DNA of 64,000 nt from Paenibacillus sp. yr247 (GCF_900103825.1 NZ_FNIF01000003.1:1-64000); one strand, 5' to 3'; positions 51,803 to 62,094 are shown, counted from the first letter of the stretch. Numbers and translations: made by a program. Notes: generated from the sequence alone by a model not told the origin.

Positions 51803-53140
51803 TTACTTCTTGTTAGTTGCATTCCATGCTTTATCCCAAGTCTCTTTATAGGCTTTAGCAAAATCAAGGGTTGTTTTGTATTTTCCGACAAGCAAGTCCT
51901 GCACCATTCGGCCTGCATCGTCACCGGAGAATCCTGCAGGCGTATCTGTAAACGAAATGTTTACTCCTGTTTGTAGCGCTGCAGCGGCTTGATCCTTAAG
52001 AGGTCCCCAATCTGCAGTTACATCTTTGAACGCAGATGGCGATTTCAAAAACTCGCTGTACTGTTTCATGTTCTCTGGCTGAAAGAGGAAGTTCAAAAAT
52101 TTCTTCGCTTCTTCCTTATGTTTAGAGCTCGTTGTGATAAGATAAGCTGAATCCTCAGCTGATAGGGTGACGGGCTTCGTTCCATCGGCAATTGCAGGGA
52201 ACGGACTGAATCCGATGGTATCCTTCAAATCTGGATTCATTTTCAATAAATCACCTAGCACCCACATCCCTTGGCTGATAACGCCAACCTTACCCGCTGC
52301 GAAATCTTCCTTTTGGTTGTCGTACGTGGCAGTTAAAGTATCTTTGTTGATCAACCCATCTTTTTTGAGCTCAAGCAATCTGGCTGCAAAGGTATCGATA
52401 CTTCCTCCCGGTGCATCAAATGCAAGCTTATCCGACTCATTGTTAATAAAGGCTTGCCTGGAAGGATTCACGCCATATTTCTGTTTAATAACGCCATGCG
52501 CCAAAAACTCAATGAGATGGCCTAAGGTCCAATTCTCTTTACCAGCGATGAACATCGGCGTAACGCCTGGTTTCTTATCTTTAATCGTTTGCAAATTGGC
52601 TTTGAAGTCATTCCATGTCAAGGCTTCCTTTAAACCGAGATCCGTAAATATTTTCTTATTATAAAATATGCCTGCCATCGTCACGTTCGTCGCTACCCGG
52701 AACTGTTTGCCCGTTTTAATATCCGTAGTTAAATCTTTAATTGCAGGCAGTATTCTAGACCAGTAAGGCTCCGTTGATAAATCCAGATATTTCACTTGAT
52801 CGATATATTCCTGCGAAAATACAGTTGTAATATCCGGCACATCACCAGAAGCAAACTTCACCTTCATCACATTCGCGGCATCCTTCTGATACTCTTGCTC
52901 TACCACTATGCCTGGATTTTGCTTATTGAACTTATCAATCAGTTGATTCATTAGATCTACCGTTTCTACTTTTCCAGTGAAGAATTTCAACTTCACTACT
53001 TCAATAGGCGCGGATGAAGCCGTAGGAGCAGTTGTCGTACCTACAGGAGAGGAAGCAGGGCTTACCTCCTTTTGGGCACAAGCGGCTAAGATTGAGAGCA
53101 GCATAGCCATACAAATCATTAATGATAAATTTCTTTTCAT
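51803..53140 (-). CDS. Sugar-binding lipoprotein of ABC importer (CUT1), 445 aa
   Basis: Lipobox LLSILAAC (Cys about residue 20) in the N-terminal signal; the body shows family-1 solute-binding features (LKFFTGKVETVDLMNQLIDK; NKQNPGIVVEQEYQKDAANV; GVISQGMWVLGDLLKMNPD). ATG 53140 is preferred to the longer frame from 53167 because GGGAGG lies 9 bases upstream. It is the first gene of the operon, so expected to be the most abundant. Ligand likely isomalto- or cycloisomaltooligosaccharides (inference from neighbours). Confidence 0.92.
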   Translation of the reverse strand: MKRNLSLMICMAMLLSILAACAQKEVSPASSPVGTTTAPTASSAPIEVVKLKFFTGKVETVDLMNQLIDKFNKQNPGIVVEQEYQKDAANVMKVKFASGDVPDITTVFSQEYIDQVKYLDLSTEPYWSRILPAIKDLTTDIKTGKQFRVATNVTMAGIFYNKKIFTDLGLKEALTWNDFKANLQTIKDKKPGVTPMFIAGKENWTLGHLIEFLAHGVIKQKYGVNPSRQAFINNESDKLAFDAPGGSIDTFAARLLELKKDGLINKDTLTATYDNQKEDFAAGKVGVISQGMWVLGDLLKMNPDLKDTIGFSPFPAIADGTKPVTLSAEDSAYLITTSSKHKEEAKKFLNFLFQPENMKQYSEFLKSPSAFKDVTADWGPLKDQAAAALQTGVNISFTDTPAGFSGDDAGRMVQDLLVGKYKTTLDFAKAYKETWDKAWNATNKK

Positions 53141-53159
53141 TTTTCGAATCCTCCCTTTT

Positions 53160-53311
53160 AATGACAAACTTTATTCACACTCTCATCATACTTCCAGATC
53201 CACTAGATAAGAAACACCGTTTTTCACTTATTGAGGTACGATTTCTTACGAATGATTGCTAGAGACCCCTCACTAGCGATAAACTGAAACTATAAGGAAG
53301 GTGATAAGAAA
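53160..53311. promoter_or_regulatory. Divergent control region between uptake operon and two-component genes
   Basis: About 150 bp separating the SBP gene (-) and the kinase gene (+). It should contain both promoters and AraC-type regulator sites. I see AT-rich tracts but no unambiguous -35/-10 pair or catabolite site. Confidence 0.45.
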
Positions 53312-55138
53312 ATGACGGGCTATAAAAACTATCGGGAATGGAACATACAAACAAAACTATTGGTTTTGTCTGCGTTATTCACCGTAGGCTCCGTGTTTCT
53401 CGTATCGTTTCTTTCTTACCAGAAATATACACAAAATTTTGAAGTCCAATCCTCGGATAAGGTACAACAAATTGTCGATCAAGTTTCCTATAACATCAAT
53501 ACATATATGGATGATCTCTTCCGGTTGTCCCTAACCCCTTACCGAAATGATAGCCTCATGATGACGCTCGAAGAAAACGTGGAGCCTACGGAGAGTAACG
53601 AGTTGGATAAACGAAGACTAGCGGAAGGTTTTTTGGATGAAATCATGATTTATCCGCGAAATGATATCATTCGCGTATTAATATTAACGGATCAAGTTTA
53701 CTCCAGCGGCAGATATTTCATGAGTATCGATACCACTACCGACTTCCATAATTTTAATTGGTTTAAAGAAGCCATGACCACGCAAAATCCGATTGTCGTT
53801 CCGACTCATATGGAAGAGCTTGTAAATAATAAAGGCCCTCGGGTATTTTCCATCGTTCGACAGTTTCGCAGTACACGCAATACGGAAAAGATACTTGGTG
53901 TAATAAAAGTGGATGCCAATTATAAAGGAGTCGAAGATATAGCGAGCAAAGTGAATATGGGTAAAGAAGGCGGGCTCTTCATTATGGATCAAAACAAAAA
54001 TTTGATTTATTCGAGCCTTACGAATCTAAACCTCACAGAGATCTTCGAGAAAATAACAGGTGATCAGCTATCCGGTCGGAAGATCCATATGAATAACAGC
54101 GAATATCTTGTGAATTCTTCTTTTTTGACGAGTTCTGGCTGGACCATCATCGCCATAAATTCAACCAGCGAGCTGAACCAAAAAGCTGTACAAACACGAA
54201 ATACAGCCTTCTTATTTGCTCTTCTTTGCTCCCTTTTTGCCATTGTTATCCTATCTTTCTTCAGTAATTGGTTTATGAAACCCTTGTTAAATATCGTAAA
54301 GCTCATGAAGCAGGTGGAACAAGGAAAATTGACCGTCCGCTTTGCCGACCAACGTAAGGATGAAATCGGCTATCTTGGCTCCTCGTTTAACGGCCTCGTT
54401 TCGAAAATTGACACGATGCTCGTAGAAAATACAAGGCTCGTTAAGGAAATATATGAGACGAAGCTTCTAGAGCAGGAAGCTCAAATCAATGCGCTTTTCA
54501 ATCAAATTCGTCCGCACTTTATATTCAATACCTTAAATATGATTTCCATGTCCATGCAAGTAGGTAAGCAAGACAAAGCGATCGACCATATCCATAAGCT
54601 AAGTTTGATTTTAAGAAATATGACCACTTGGGATAAGGACATTCCCTTGCATCGCGAGATTGAGCTGCTCCATGCCTATCTCAGCATTCAAAGCAGTCGA
54701 TATGAAGGCAGGCTCAACTATCAAATTATCATTCCCCCTCACTTCTATACCTCCTATATCCCGGCTTTGCTGCTCCAGCCAATTGTGGAAAATGCAGTCA
54801 TCTACGGTTGCGAAACCAAGCGGGAAGAAACGATGATTCGCATCTTCACAGAAGAAGAAGAGAATCGTTTGCTCATTTATGTGGAAGATAGCGGTACTGG
54901 TATGGGTAGCGAGAGGTTGTACCAACTACAAACCAAAATACTGGAACATTCAATCAACGGAGAAGACCCCCTCGAGGGTGGCGGTACGGGAATCGGCCTG
55001 ATCAACGTGAACAAGAGAATCAAGCTCAAATATGGCCTTGCCTACGGATTAGAGATTAAGAGCATGCTTGGACAAGGAACGACCGTGAAGATTATTTTGC
55101 CTAAAGATCTAAAGAAAGCGGGTTCAAATGATGTATAA
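53312..55138 (+). CDS. Membrane sensor histidine kinase (YesM/LytS-type), 608 aa
   Basis: N-terminal TM (~17-36), extracellular dCache-like domain to ~290, TM (~297-320), HAMP (~323-375), then the His_kinase box LFNQIRPHFIFNTLNMISMS (His402) and HATPase domain with LLQPIVENAVIYG, YVEDSGTGMG and GGGTGIGLINVNKRI. The start ATG 53312 follows AAGGAAGGTGAT. It likely senses an extracellular sugar or the sugar-loaded binding protein. The partner gene overlaps its end by 11 bp. Confidence 0.93.
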   Translation: MTGYKNYREWNIQTKLLVLSALFTVGSVFLVSFLSYQKYTQNFEVQSSDKVQQIVDQVSYNINTYMDDLFRLSLTPYRNDSLMMTLEENVEPTESNELDKRRLAEGFLDEIMIYPRNDIIRVLILTDQVYSSGRYFMSIDTTTDFHNFNWFKEAMTTQNPIVVPTHMEELVNNKGPRVFSIVRQFRSTRNTEKILGVIKVDANYKGVEDIASKVNMGKEGGLFIMDQNKNLIYSSLTNLNLTEIFEKITGDQLSGRKIHMNNSEYLVNSSFLTSSGWTIIAINSTSELNQKAVQTRNTAFLFALLCSLFAIVILSFFSNWFMKPLLNIVKLMKQVEQGKLTVRFADQRKDEIGYLGSSFNGLVSKIDTMLVENTRLVKEIYETKLLEQEAQINALFNQIRPHFIFNTLNMISMSMQVGKQDKAIDHIHKLSLILRNMTTWDKDIPLHREIELLHAYLSIQSSRYEGRLNYQIIIPPHFYTSYIPALLLQPIVENAVIYGCETKREETMIRIFTEEEENRLLIYVEDSGTGMGSERLYQLQTKILEHSINGEDPLEGGGTGIGLINVNKRIKLKYGLAYGLEIKSMLGQGTTVKIILPKDLKKAGSNDV

Positions 55139-56747
55139 CTTAATGATTATTGATGATGAGCCGCTGACAAGAGAATATTTAAAAATCCAAATTCCCTTAC
55201 TAAATGAAAAATTCCATGTCTCGGCGGAAGCCATGGACGGAAGCGAGGCGTGGGATATTTTGCAAAAGCAGAAGGTCGATCTTGTAATTACGGACATTAA
55301 AATGCCGATTATGGATGGGCTAGAGCTATCAAGAAACATTTCACAACATTTCCCACGGCAAAAAATTATTATTTTATCCGGCTATGACGAATTCGCCCTA
55401 GCCAAAGAAGCGATGCACTATGGCGTGTACGACTTTTTACTGAAACCGATTGTGTTAGAAGAATTAGCGAAGGCGCTTAACAAAATCTCCATAGAGCTCG
55501 AAAGAGAGGCAAGCGAGAATTTGGCCTACCATACATTGAGCAACGTTTCAAAGGATATGAAAACGCAGGTGGTCAAAAATTTTTTAAAGGCTGCCGTATC
55601 GGATGGGAATGTGGAGATCAAAGCTCTTTACCCTCTCATTTATCGCTTGAATGTCAGCTTACTTGAAGCCGAAGCCATTGTTATGATGATGGATTTAGAC
55701 ACGGATACCATTTTCGAAAAGTCCGTTCCGGCAAGAGATATACCGATTTTCAAGTTTATTCTTCATCAAGTTGCCACGGAAATTACAGAAGAAGAAAGCT
55801 GGGGCACGGTGTTCTTCGATGAACATCAGCATACAATCGTGTTCGTCCCTGGCGAGAATGAAGATGAAATTGTTCAGAAATGTAAAATGATCCATGAGAA
55901 AGCTTCCTTCTTTATTCAACAAATTACAGGAATTACGGTTACGAGTGCGATCGGCTCCATCGAGGATGATGTCTTTCAGCTTAACTCTTCCTATCACAAA
56001 GCAAGAAGAATTATGCAATGCCGGTTATTTTCCAGAGGCAACCACTTCTTCGCTTATAATGAAAGTCAGCATGAGCTTAAACTGATTCATGAATTAGAGC
56101 AATCCACCGCTTCCATTCTATCCGAATTACTTAACAATAATGAAGTCGCTTATGCCATGGCTATAAAACGCGTGGTCGAGTTCATAGACCATTTAACCGT
56201 ATCTAACGTATTTAAATTAGGTATTTATTTAATCGAAAGTATTTCACAGCTCAGACGGGAAAAATCAACCGATCTTATAGAGTATGCATTGAATCATCTC
56301 AAAACCAATATTCAAGCTCATTCAGATCCGCTTTCCAAAAATGAAACCATCTCTTTATATATGGGGCTAGTTAACTTCTTTTCCATGCATAATTCACCCA
56401 ATCAAGATCAGCTAAATGAACATGATATAGTATTTAAAATGAAGGAATATATTTATGCCCATTATTCTGAACCCCTTAGCCTTGCGGATATCGCGGAATA
56501 TATTGGGGTTTCATCCAATTATTTAAGTAACGTGTTTCATAAAAGAGTGAATGAATCCTACATTAAATTCCTTACACGTGTTAGAATGGAACAGGCAGCG
56601 AAGCTGCTCTGCGCGATTCCATCGGAAAAAATATATGATATATCGGAAAAGGTTGGTTATCTCAGCGTGAAGCATTTTTCCTATGTATTTAAAAAATATT
56701 TCGGCATGCCGCCTAGTGATTATCAAGAAATGAATATAATCAAATGA
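55128..56747 (+). CDS. AraC-type response regulator (YesN-type), 539 aa
   Basis: Receiver domain with IIDDEP (D9/D10), phosphorylation site VITDIKMPIMDG (D56) and FLLKPI (Lys). A long linker (~130-430) precedes two AraC HTH motifs: LSLADIAEYIGVSSNYLSNV and IYDISEKVGYLSVKHFSYVF with the FKKYFGMPPSDYQ ending. ATGATG at 55128 overlaps the kinase gene, implying coupled translation. Predicted activator of the divergent dextran operon. Confidence 0.93.
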   Translation: MMYNLMIIDDEPLTREYLKIQIPLLNEKFHVSAEAMDGSEAWDILQKQKVDLVITDIKMPIMDGLELSRNISQHFPRQKIIILSGYDEFALAKEAMHYGVYDFLLKPIVLEELAKALNKISIELEREASENLAYHTLSNVSKDMKTQVVKNFLKAAVSDGNVEIKALYPLIYRLNVSLLEAEAIVMMMDLDTDTIFEKSVPARDIPIFKFILHQVATEITEEESWGTVFFDEHQHTIVFVPGENEDEIVQKCKMIHEKASFFIQQITGITVTSAIGSIEDDVFQLNSSYHKARRIMQCRLFSRGNHFFAYNESQHELKLIHELEQSTASILSELLNNNEVAYAMAIKRVVEFIDHLTVSNVFKLGIYLIESISQLRREKSTDLIEYALNHLKTNIQAHSDPLSKNETISLYMGLVNFFSMHNSPNQDQLNEHDIVFKMKEYIYAHYSEPLSLADIAEYIGVSSNYLSNVFHKRVNESYIKFLTRVRMEQAAKLLCAIPSEKIYDISEKVGYLSVKHFSYVFKKYFGMPPSDYQEMNIIK

Positions 56748-56871
56748 ATAAAAAACAACCCCGAAAAAACATTACCCTACTTTAAATATTTATACTGATT
56801 ACTTCTGATATTTTATTTAGCCATTCAACAGCGGAGAGGACCATCTGACCATTACTCCTTAAATACGACAA

Positions 56872-56910
56872 AGCCTAGCGATCTGAAAATCAGAACGCTA
56901 GGCTCTTTTG
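56872..56910 (+). terminator. Terminator after the two-component genes
   Basis: AGCCTAGCG (56872-56880) and CGCTAGGCT (56896-56904) followed by CTTTTG. Confidence 0.85.
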
Positions 56911-56946
56911 CATTCAACCATATTTTCAAGTTGACGACTACAACCG

Positions 56947-57881
56947 TTACACTAGACGCTTCGACATCGTCTCGCTTATCAAATAATCTTCAAAGGTCAG
57001 CGGCTCGACGCCGATCAATCGCGCAAGTTCATCTGGATCTGGTTGGCGAATCGGCCCCTTTCCCGAAGCTAATGCTGCTCCAACTGCTGCGATATGGCGT
57101 GCCATATCCATATTGACAGGTCCGACAGGATCACTTGAGGCGAGGGCTGTCAGTTCATCTGCCCATTCTTGCGCATTAACCGGGACGTATCGAATCTCCC
57201 TGCCAAGGTGTTCTCCAATGATCCGAGCTATCTGTGTGTGATCCATTAGTTGAACGCCTACCGGGTAGTGAACTTGTTCTCCCTCGAACCTCTCTGGTTT
57301 CAACAAAGCGGCGACGACCAGATAGGCGGCATCCCTGCCGCTGATCCAGGGAACTTGCGCCATTCCAAAACTGTTCCGAATGATGTTTTCTTCGCGAATC
57401 GAACGAGCATGAACCGTTGCAATGTTTTCGAAAAACACTGCTGCAATACGTAGTACACAAACATCGAGTCCCGCCCAGGACAAAACCTCTTCTGCAAGCC
57501 ATTGCCTTCTGCCAAGGTGGCTTGGGCTATCGGGGTGAGCCACTGCCATGGAAGTTACCACTACACGTGGATTTGATCCGGATTGACGTGCTGCCGCGGC
57601 AAAATTAGCTGCCGCTTCTACCGCTCCATGGGGTAAGTGAAGGTGGCTTGCGATACTCCGTTAAAGGCACTCACAAGGCTTGCCCGATCATGTAGATCTC
57701 CAAGAACAATCTCAGCGCCTAACTTTTCGAGTTGCTCCGTCATTGTACTTTTTCTCCTTGCAAGTACGCGTACTAGATGCCCATTCTCGCGCAACTTGTG
57801 AACGACATAAGCCCCTGTACCGCCATGTTTTCCAGTTGCCCCTGTTACAAGCACTATGTTTGAAGCTTCCTTTTCGGTCAT
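56947..57881 (-). pseudogene. NmrA-like NAD(P)-binding protein, single-base frameshift
   Basis: NIVLVTGATGKHGGTGAYVV gives the Rossmann start, TMTEQLEKLGAEIVLGDLHD the following strand-helix. After FTYPME a lost base (GAGCGG for GAGGCG) moves the frame to VEAAANFAAAARQSGSNPRV and VVVTSMAVAHPDSPSHLGRR, after which the protein is complete to the stop at 56947. Repaired length ~311 aa. Members act as NAD(P)-sensing regulators or quinone/azo reductases. Start ATG 57881. A single-base lesion may also be an assembly error. Confidence 0.85.
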
Positions 57882-57899
57882 CTTCTCTTCCACTCTCCC

Positions 57900-58335
57900 T
57901 GATTTCTATTTCAGTACGATTTCCTATTAATAATGGAACATTTCATGATCACCAAGATCAGTTCGGACCCCTTGTTGCTGAAGTGCAACTCCCAAAGATA
58001 CCCAATCCCTGAACGAGCCAGCCGTAGAATGGGATCAATTGGGGTCTCAATTAGCTGATTGTGCTCCTCACTTTAAACAGAAATAGTGCTTTTTGAACAG
58101 GCTCTTTCACGATTAAATCTATCATTCTAGTAATGTGTTCCGAAAGAGGTCTTAAGACATAATTTTTATAAATATTTGTAGTAATTTTACTTTTTTGTAG
58201 TTTGTAGTTTTTGATAATAAATATTTATAATTAATAGCTGAGCTAATTTTAATGCCCCGTTTTCTTCATTGGAGGGCCGGTAGCCCTTCTGCTCATTTCC
58301 AACATCCGTCGCAAGCTCCACGATAAACATATAAG
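57900..58335. other. Intergenic region without a supported gene
   Basis: About 430 bp, AT-rich in 58130-58250. No gene signature was found; a weak GATGTCC/GGACATC hairpin at 58337-58370 may be the MFS terminator. Confidence 0.5.
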
Positions 58336-58378
58336 GGATGTCCGGTAAGTCGAATCAGACTTTGGACATCACTTGATT

Positions 58379-59596
58379 TTATCCGGTCGTATTCGGTGCA
58401 GCGGGTGCAGGCTCCGTTTCCTTGCGGTTTTTCGTCGCAAGCAATAGCGTAATCAAAGCAACGAATCCGACTATGACGGCGAGACTCCATATCGCGTTGC
58501 TGAAGCCGTAAGCGGTGGAAGCCACACCGCCGCCATACGCGCTCGCTCCTTGGAATAGATAGCAGACGAGTAACACTGCAGACAAAAACTGTACCCGGTA
58601 TTGGGGAGGCGAGTTGATGGCGGCAATGCCGATTCCTCCGGCTATAGAGAACCCAGCGGCAAGTCCGCCGAGAATCGATGAGATGACAAATATAACGAAA
58701 GAATGAAGCTCCGACGCGGTGACGAGCAGAACCATTGTCAAGATTATCGAAACCATACCTGCCCGAATCGAAGTCACAGGACCCAGTCGTCCGGCAATGG
58801 TTGCACTGACTGCAATCAGCAAATATGATATCGACAATACCGTACCGATCACAAGAATGTCCTTTGTCCCAACGACATCGCGCGCAATTTGGGCTCCAAG
58901 AGATGTGAACACAGCGCCCATGGCCATCCCCGTTCCCGCGGCTAATGCTGCTAAGACATAAAGGCCCCATAATCCTCGCGGCACCTTAACGCCTTGCGGC
59001 TTCCAGCCCGATTTACGAGCGGATTCCAGTGTCTTATTCTGCGGAAGGAAGAAGCTCAGGATAATGCTGATGAACACAAGTGAGGATAACACCCAATAAT
59101 TTAAATGCAGCGGCCATGGCGCATATTTAATTAGGGCTGCACCGATAATTGTCGCAAGGAACATACCGACTGCCTGCGTAATAGTGTTAACGGATCCGGG
59201 CAGCTTCTTGTTCGACGTCGGATTAAATTCTACAAGCGCTGCAGCTCCCAAACCCAACGTCAGCCCGGCCCCGACGCCTTGCAGCACACGACCGGCAAAC
59301 AGCCAATACATGTTCGAAGCTAAAGCGAAAGCTAATGCTCCGTTGAGGAGAAAAATAAGTCCGGTAATCAAAGTGTTCCGGCGTCCGATGTAATCTGAAA
59401 TATTACCTAATAGAACAAGTACCAAGATCAGTACGATCGGAAATGTAGCAAAGATGCCTGTCGTTATTGACCTGGAAAGGTGCCACTGCGACGCATATAC
59501 CGGGAACACAATGGAAGGGGCCATGCTGGACCAGAAGCTGATCGCGAGTACCCAGGCGACAATCCAAAATGCCGCTTTGGATGAAATACTTTTCAT
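58379..59596 (-). CDS. MFS transporter, 405 aa
   Basis: Twelve hydrophobic segments; GNISDYIGRRNTLITGLIF (loop 2-3) and GRVLQGVGAGLTLGLGAAAL (helix 4) identify the drug-efflux MFS group. The signature resembles the transporter at 20335-21549 but the two are distinct. AAAGGAGTTAGTC precedes ATG 59596. It is followed downstream (minus) by a hairpin. Substrate unknown. Confidence 0.88.
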   Translation of the reverse strand: MKSISSKAAFWIVAWVLAISFWSSMAPSIVFPVYASQWHLSRSITTGIFATFPIVLILVLVLLGNISDYIGRRNTLITGLIFLLNGALAFALASNMYWLFAGRVLQGVGAGLTLGLGAAALVEFNPTSNKKLPGSVNTITQAVGMFLATIIGAALIKYAPWPLHLNYWVLSSLVFISIILSFFLPQNKTLESARKSGWKPQGVKVPRGLWGLYVLAALAAGTGMAMGAVFTSLGAQIARDVVGTKDILVIGTVLSISYLLIAVSATIAGRLGPVTSIRAGMVSIILTMVLLVTASELHSFVIFVISSILGGLAAGFSIAGGIGIAAINSPPQYRVQFLSAVLLVCYLFQGASAYGGGVASTAYGFSNAIWSLAVIVGFVALITLLLATKNRKETEPAPAAPNTTG

Positions 59597-59656
59597 AAGA
59601 CTAACTCCTTTGTGGCGAAAAATTGTTTGCCTAAGGACAAGCTGTAGGCAACATTC

Positions 59657-60396
59657 TCAAAGATCGCCATTTTGATGTAACTCCTTCTTCGTAGTATCTT
59701 GGAATAATTCCGGGTAAAGGACAGCAACGCCGCCGGCAAGGTCTTTCTGTACTTTGCGGCTCAAATCGTCGGCTAAGATCTCGTAGCTATCCGCTTCAAT
59801 GCCGTCAATGGCAATTTTGGCGATGTCAGCGGGGTTCGCTTTTGGCGCGGAGATTTTCGCTGTCATATCGGTGTCCATGTATCCGACGTGAAGGCCGGCA
59901 ACTCTAATGTTGCGAGCAGCCAAATTTAGCCTCAACACGTTCGTCAAGCCCCACTCCGCCGATTTGGCGGCTGTATAAGCACCGGCGCCTCCGATGCTGA
60001 ACCAGGACAGGACGGAGAGAATGTTTAGAATAGACCCTCCGCTATTACGTTCAATGATCGGAGCAAATGCGCGAACCATAGAAAGGGTTCCGAACACGTG
60101 CGTATCGAATTCAAGATGAATGTTATCCAGATCGCCTTCGAGCAGAGAGGCGCCGGTTGACGAGCCTGCATTATTGATTAGCAGCGTTACGTCCTTAGCG
60201 GATTCCGCCGCGGCGGCTACGAATTCGGATCCGTAATATCGAGCTGCAGCGGGATCGCACCCGGAATATCGACGGCTTGCGGATCTCTCGCACCTGCGTA
60301 CACCTTTGCTCCTCGGGAGAGAAGTTCGCGAGCAAGTTGAAGGCCAAGCCCCCGGTTCGCTCCGGTCACTAATGCAATTTGGTTAGCAATGTACAT
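59657..60396 (-). pseudogene. SDR, single-base frameshift
   Basis: ATG 60396 gives MYIANQIALVTGANRGLGLQ; near 60225 the frame runs into TAG (AATTCGTAGCC, one base short) and resumes as VAAAAESAKDVTLLINNAGS with later GAGAYTAAKSAEWGLTNVLR (YxxxK) and AGLHVGYMDTDMTA. Repaired length ~246 aa. It lies 60 bp from the MFS gene on the same strand, so the two may have formed one operon. Confidence 0.85.
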
Positions 60397-60654
60397 GGGT
60401 AATATCTAATATTGTTGGTTAATTTTAGGGATAACGGTAAATCATGCTGTTCGCAACCGTGCCTCTGATTTGAACGAGTGTTGTCGAGCTTTGACTTTTA
60501 GGAACGATCAATTCATTAATTGTGTAATAAAATAGGCTGCCTCCGATGAATTTGCCTTCCCCTCCTGACCATACCCCTGATAACGAAAGATGAATTCATA
60601 AGACATTAAAAAGAATGGACGTTCTTAAATCCCCGCACTCTAAGGAATCAAGGT
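60397..60654. other. Intergenic region
   Basis: No gene seen; about 260 bp between the SDR start and the GNAT gene end. Confidence 0.4.
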
Positions 60655-61188
60655 TTATTTGTTTCGTAAAACAGTTATAAACCCGTCCAGTATTTTATGG
60701 CTTACAATATATCCTTTTCGTTTGTAAAATTCCAATGCGTGATCATTACCATTTGAAACGAAAATGAAACGATCATCTACATCATCAAACTGGTTCAACC
60801 ATTTCATTGACATATCGAAAAGCACCGACCCAATGCCATGTTTTCTATACTGTTTTTTAATGTAAAAATTGGATAAACACCCTACATTATTCCCCTTCAC
60901 AGAAGAAAAATCAAAGAAGGTAGCGAAGTCATTTGTGTATACTTCTTTAGGAGAGATGTTCGAATATGCATACCCAATCTCTTCATCATCATCTTTAGCA
61001 ACTACAATGTGATTGTATATTGCCCTTTTCATGGAGGGAACCATTCGCGTATCAAAATTCATGTTATCAAACAACTCTGGTTTAATTTGTGCCTTTGATT
61101 TTTGAAAGACCATTAGTTCGTTGCATAACTCTCTACAGCAATCAGCTTTTTCAACTGGTATATCTACATCGTTGCCAAGTGATGACAA
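60655..61188 (-). CDS. GNAT-family acetyltransferase, ~177 aa, start uncertain
   Basis: Acetyl-CoA binding motif KKQYRKHGIGSVLFDMSMKW with V-loop strands GNNVGCLSNFYI and RFIFVSNGNDHALEFYKRKG, the canonical GNAT core. The in-frame start is TTG 61188 without a ribosome site. An ATG at 61198 has GGAGGAGC upstream but is one frame off, so a one-base deletion near the start is possible. Substrate unknown (small molecules or protein N-termini). Confidence 0.82.
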   Translation of the reverse strand: MSSLGNDVDIPVEKADCCRELCNELMVFQKSKAQIKPELFDNMNFDTRMVPSMKRAIYNHIVVAKDDDEEIGYAYSNISPKEVYTNDFATFFDFSSVKGNNVGCLSNFYIKKQYRKHGIGSVLFDMSMKWLNQFDDVDDRFIFVSNGNDHALEFYKRKGYIVSHKILDGFITVLRNK

Positions 61189-61252
61189 CTCGTTCCATTA
61201 AAGCTCCTCCATAAGAGCTCTGCATCTTCCTTTCCTCAACGAGTTCGGGACT

Positions 61253-61693
61253 TCATCGTCCTCGCGCCTTTTCACCGCGGAGTGTCATGCATGTTCTGGT
61301 AGCACGTGCAACAAGTTTCTCCTGCTCATCAAATATGTCACATTCCAATAACCCTATCGATTGTCCGCTCTTCACAACTTTTCCGACCGCCCGAAGTGTT
61401 GAATTCCAAACCGGTTTCAAAAAGTTAATTTTAAGTTCTAGTGTGGTAAAGGTGTCACCCTCATCAAGCGTAGTTGCATAAGCCATTCCCATCGCGGCAT
61501 CTGCAATGTCGCAAAGCACGCCCCCATGAAGCGTACCCATCGGGTTTGCATGTGTTTTTGGGTCTGCCATAAACGCAATTTCTACACGCCCGTCGGACAC
61601 ACCCGATATGCTAAACTTAAGCAGTTTTGCAATTGGCGGTGGTGGTACGGTCCCCTGGAACAACTTCAAAACATTTTTTAGTCCTGCTTTCAC
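61253..61693 (-). CDS. Hotdog-fold thioesterase (PaaI family), 146 aa
   Basis: NPMGTLHGGVLCDIADAAMG is the catalytic helix region (HGG plus the Asp/Glu-containing helix) and TTLELKINFLKPVW the following strands. GTG 61693 lies at proper spacing from GAGAGG; GTG 61702 abuts it. Members hydrolyse acyl/aryl-CoA thioesters and usually act as tetramers. Preceded by a palindrome (61715-61728) that may be an operator. Confidence 0.88.
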   Translation of the reverse strand: MKAGLKNVLKLFQGTVPPPPIAKLLKFSISGVSDGRVEIAFMADPKTHANPMGTLHGGVLCDIADAAMGMAYATTLDEGDTFTTLELKINFLKPVWNSTLRAVGKVVKSGQSIGLLECDIFDEQEKLVARATRTCMTLRGEKARGR

Positions 61694-61714
61694 AAAAACC
61701 ACCCTCTCGTTTTA

Positions 61715-61728
61715 AGACCATTCGGTCT
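61715..61728. promoter_or_regulatory. AGACC-N4-GGTCT palindrome
   Basis: AGACCATTCGGTCT, a 5-bp inverted repeat 13 bp upstream of the thioesterase ribosome site. Similar AGACC/GGTCT sites are common TetR-family operators. The regulator is not identified here. Confidence 0.55.
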
Positions 61729-61789
61729 GAATGGAGAACAAAAAAAACATAGTGTTAACAATCTACACCGTGAAGGGACGCCCAAATAT

Positions 61790-62092
61790 TCACGGTGCAG
61801 TCCCTCGCAGACGCTTGGTGGAGATCCCGAAGGCAGCAATGGCACCGATAACCGAAATGGCTCCAGCCATCCACCAGACATTCACGAAAACGCAGTTCTT
61901 AACGATTGATCCAACATGTTCAGGGAGAACAAGATCAAGAACAAGGACACTCGTTCCCAAAACTGATCCAATTTGACGCGCAATATTAATTACTGCACTT
62001 CCCATTGCAGTTTGATGGCCTTCAAGATCCGCCGTGGCAGAGGCAATCATATCGGTGGCGCTAGTCCCATACCAACCCCAACCACCAGCCAA
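61790..62092 (-). pseudogene. MFS transporter (DHA2/EmrB type), C-terminal fragment
   Basis: HQTAMGSAVINIARQIGSVL followed by GTSVLVLDLVLPEHVG is the helix 12/13 region of 14-TM drug exporters; the N-terminal ~350 residues are missing. A single upstream frame cannot be continued. Probably a deletion remnant. Confidence 0.75.
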
Positions 62093-62094
62093 CC

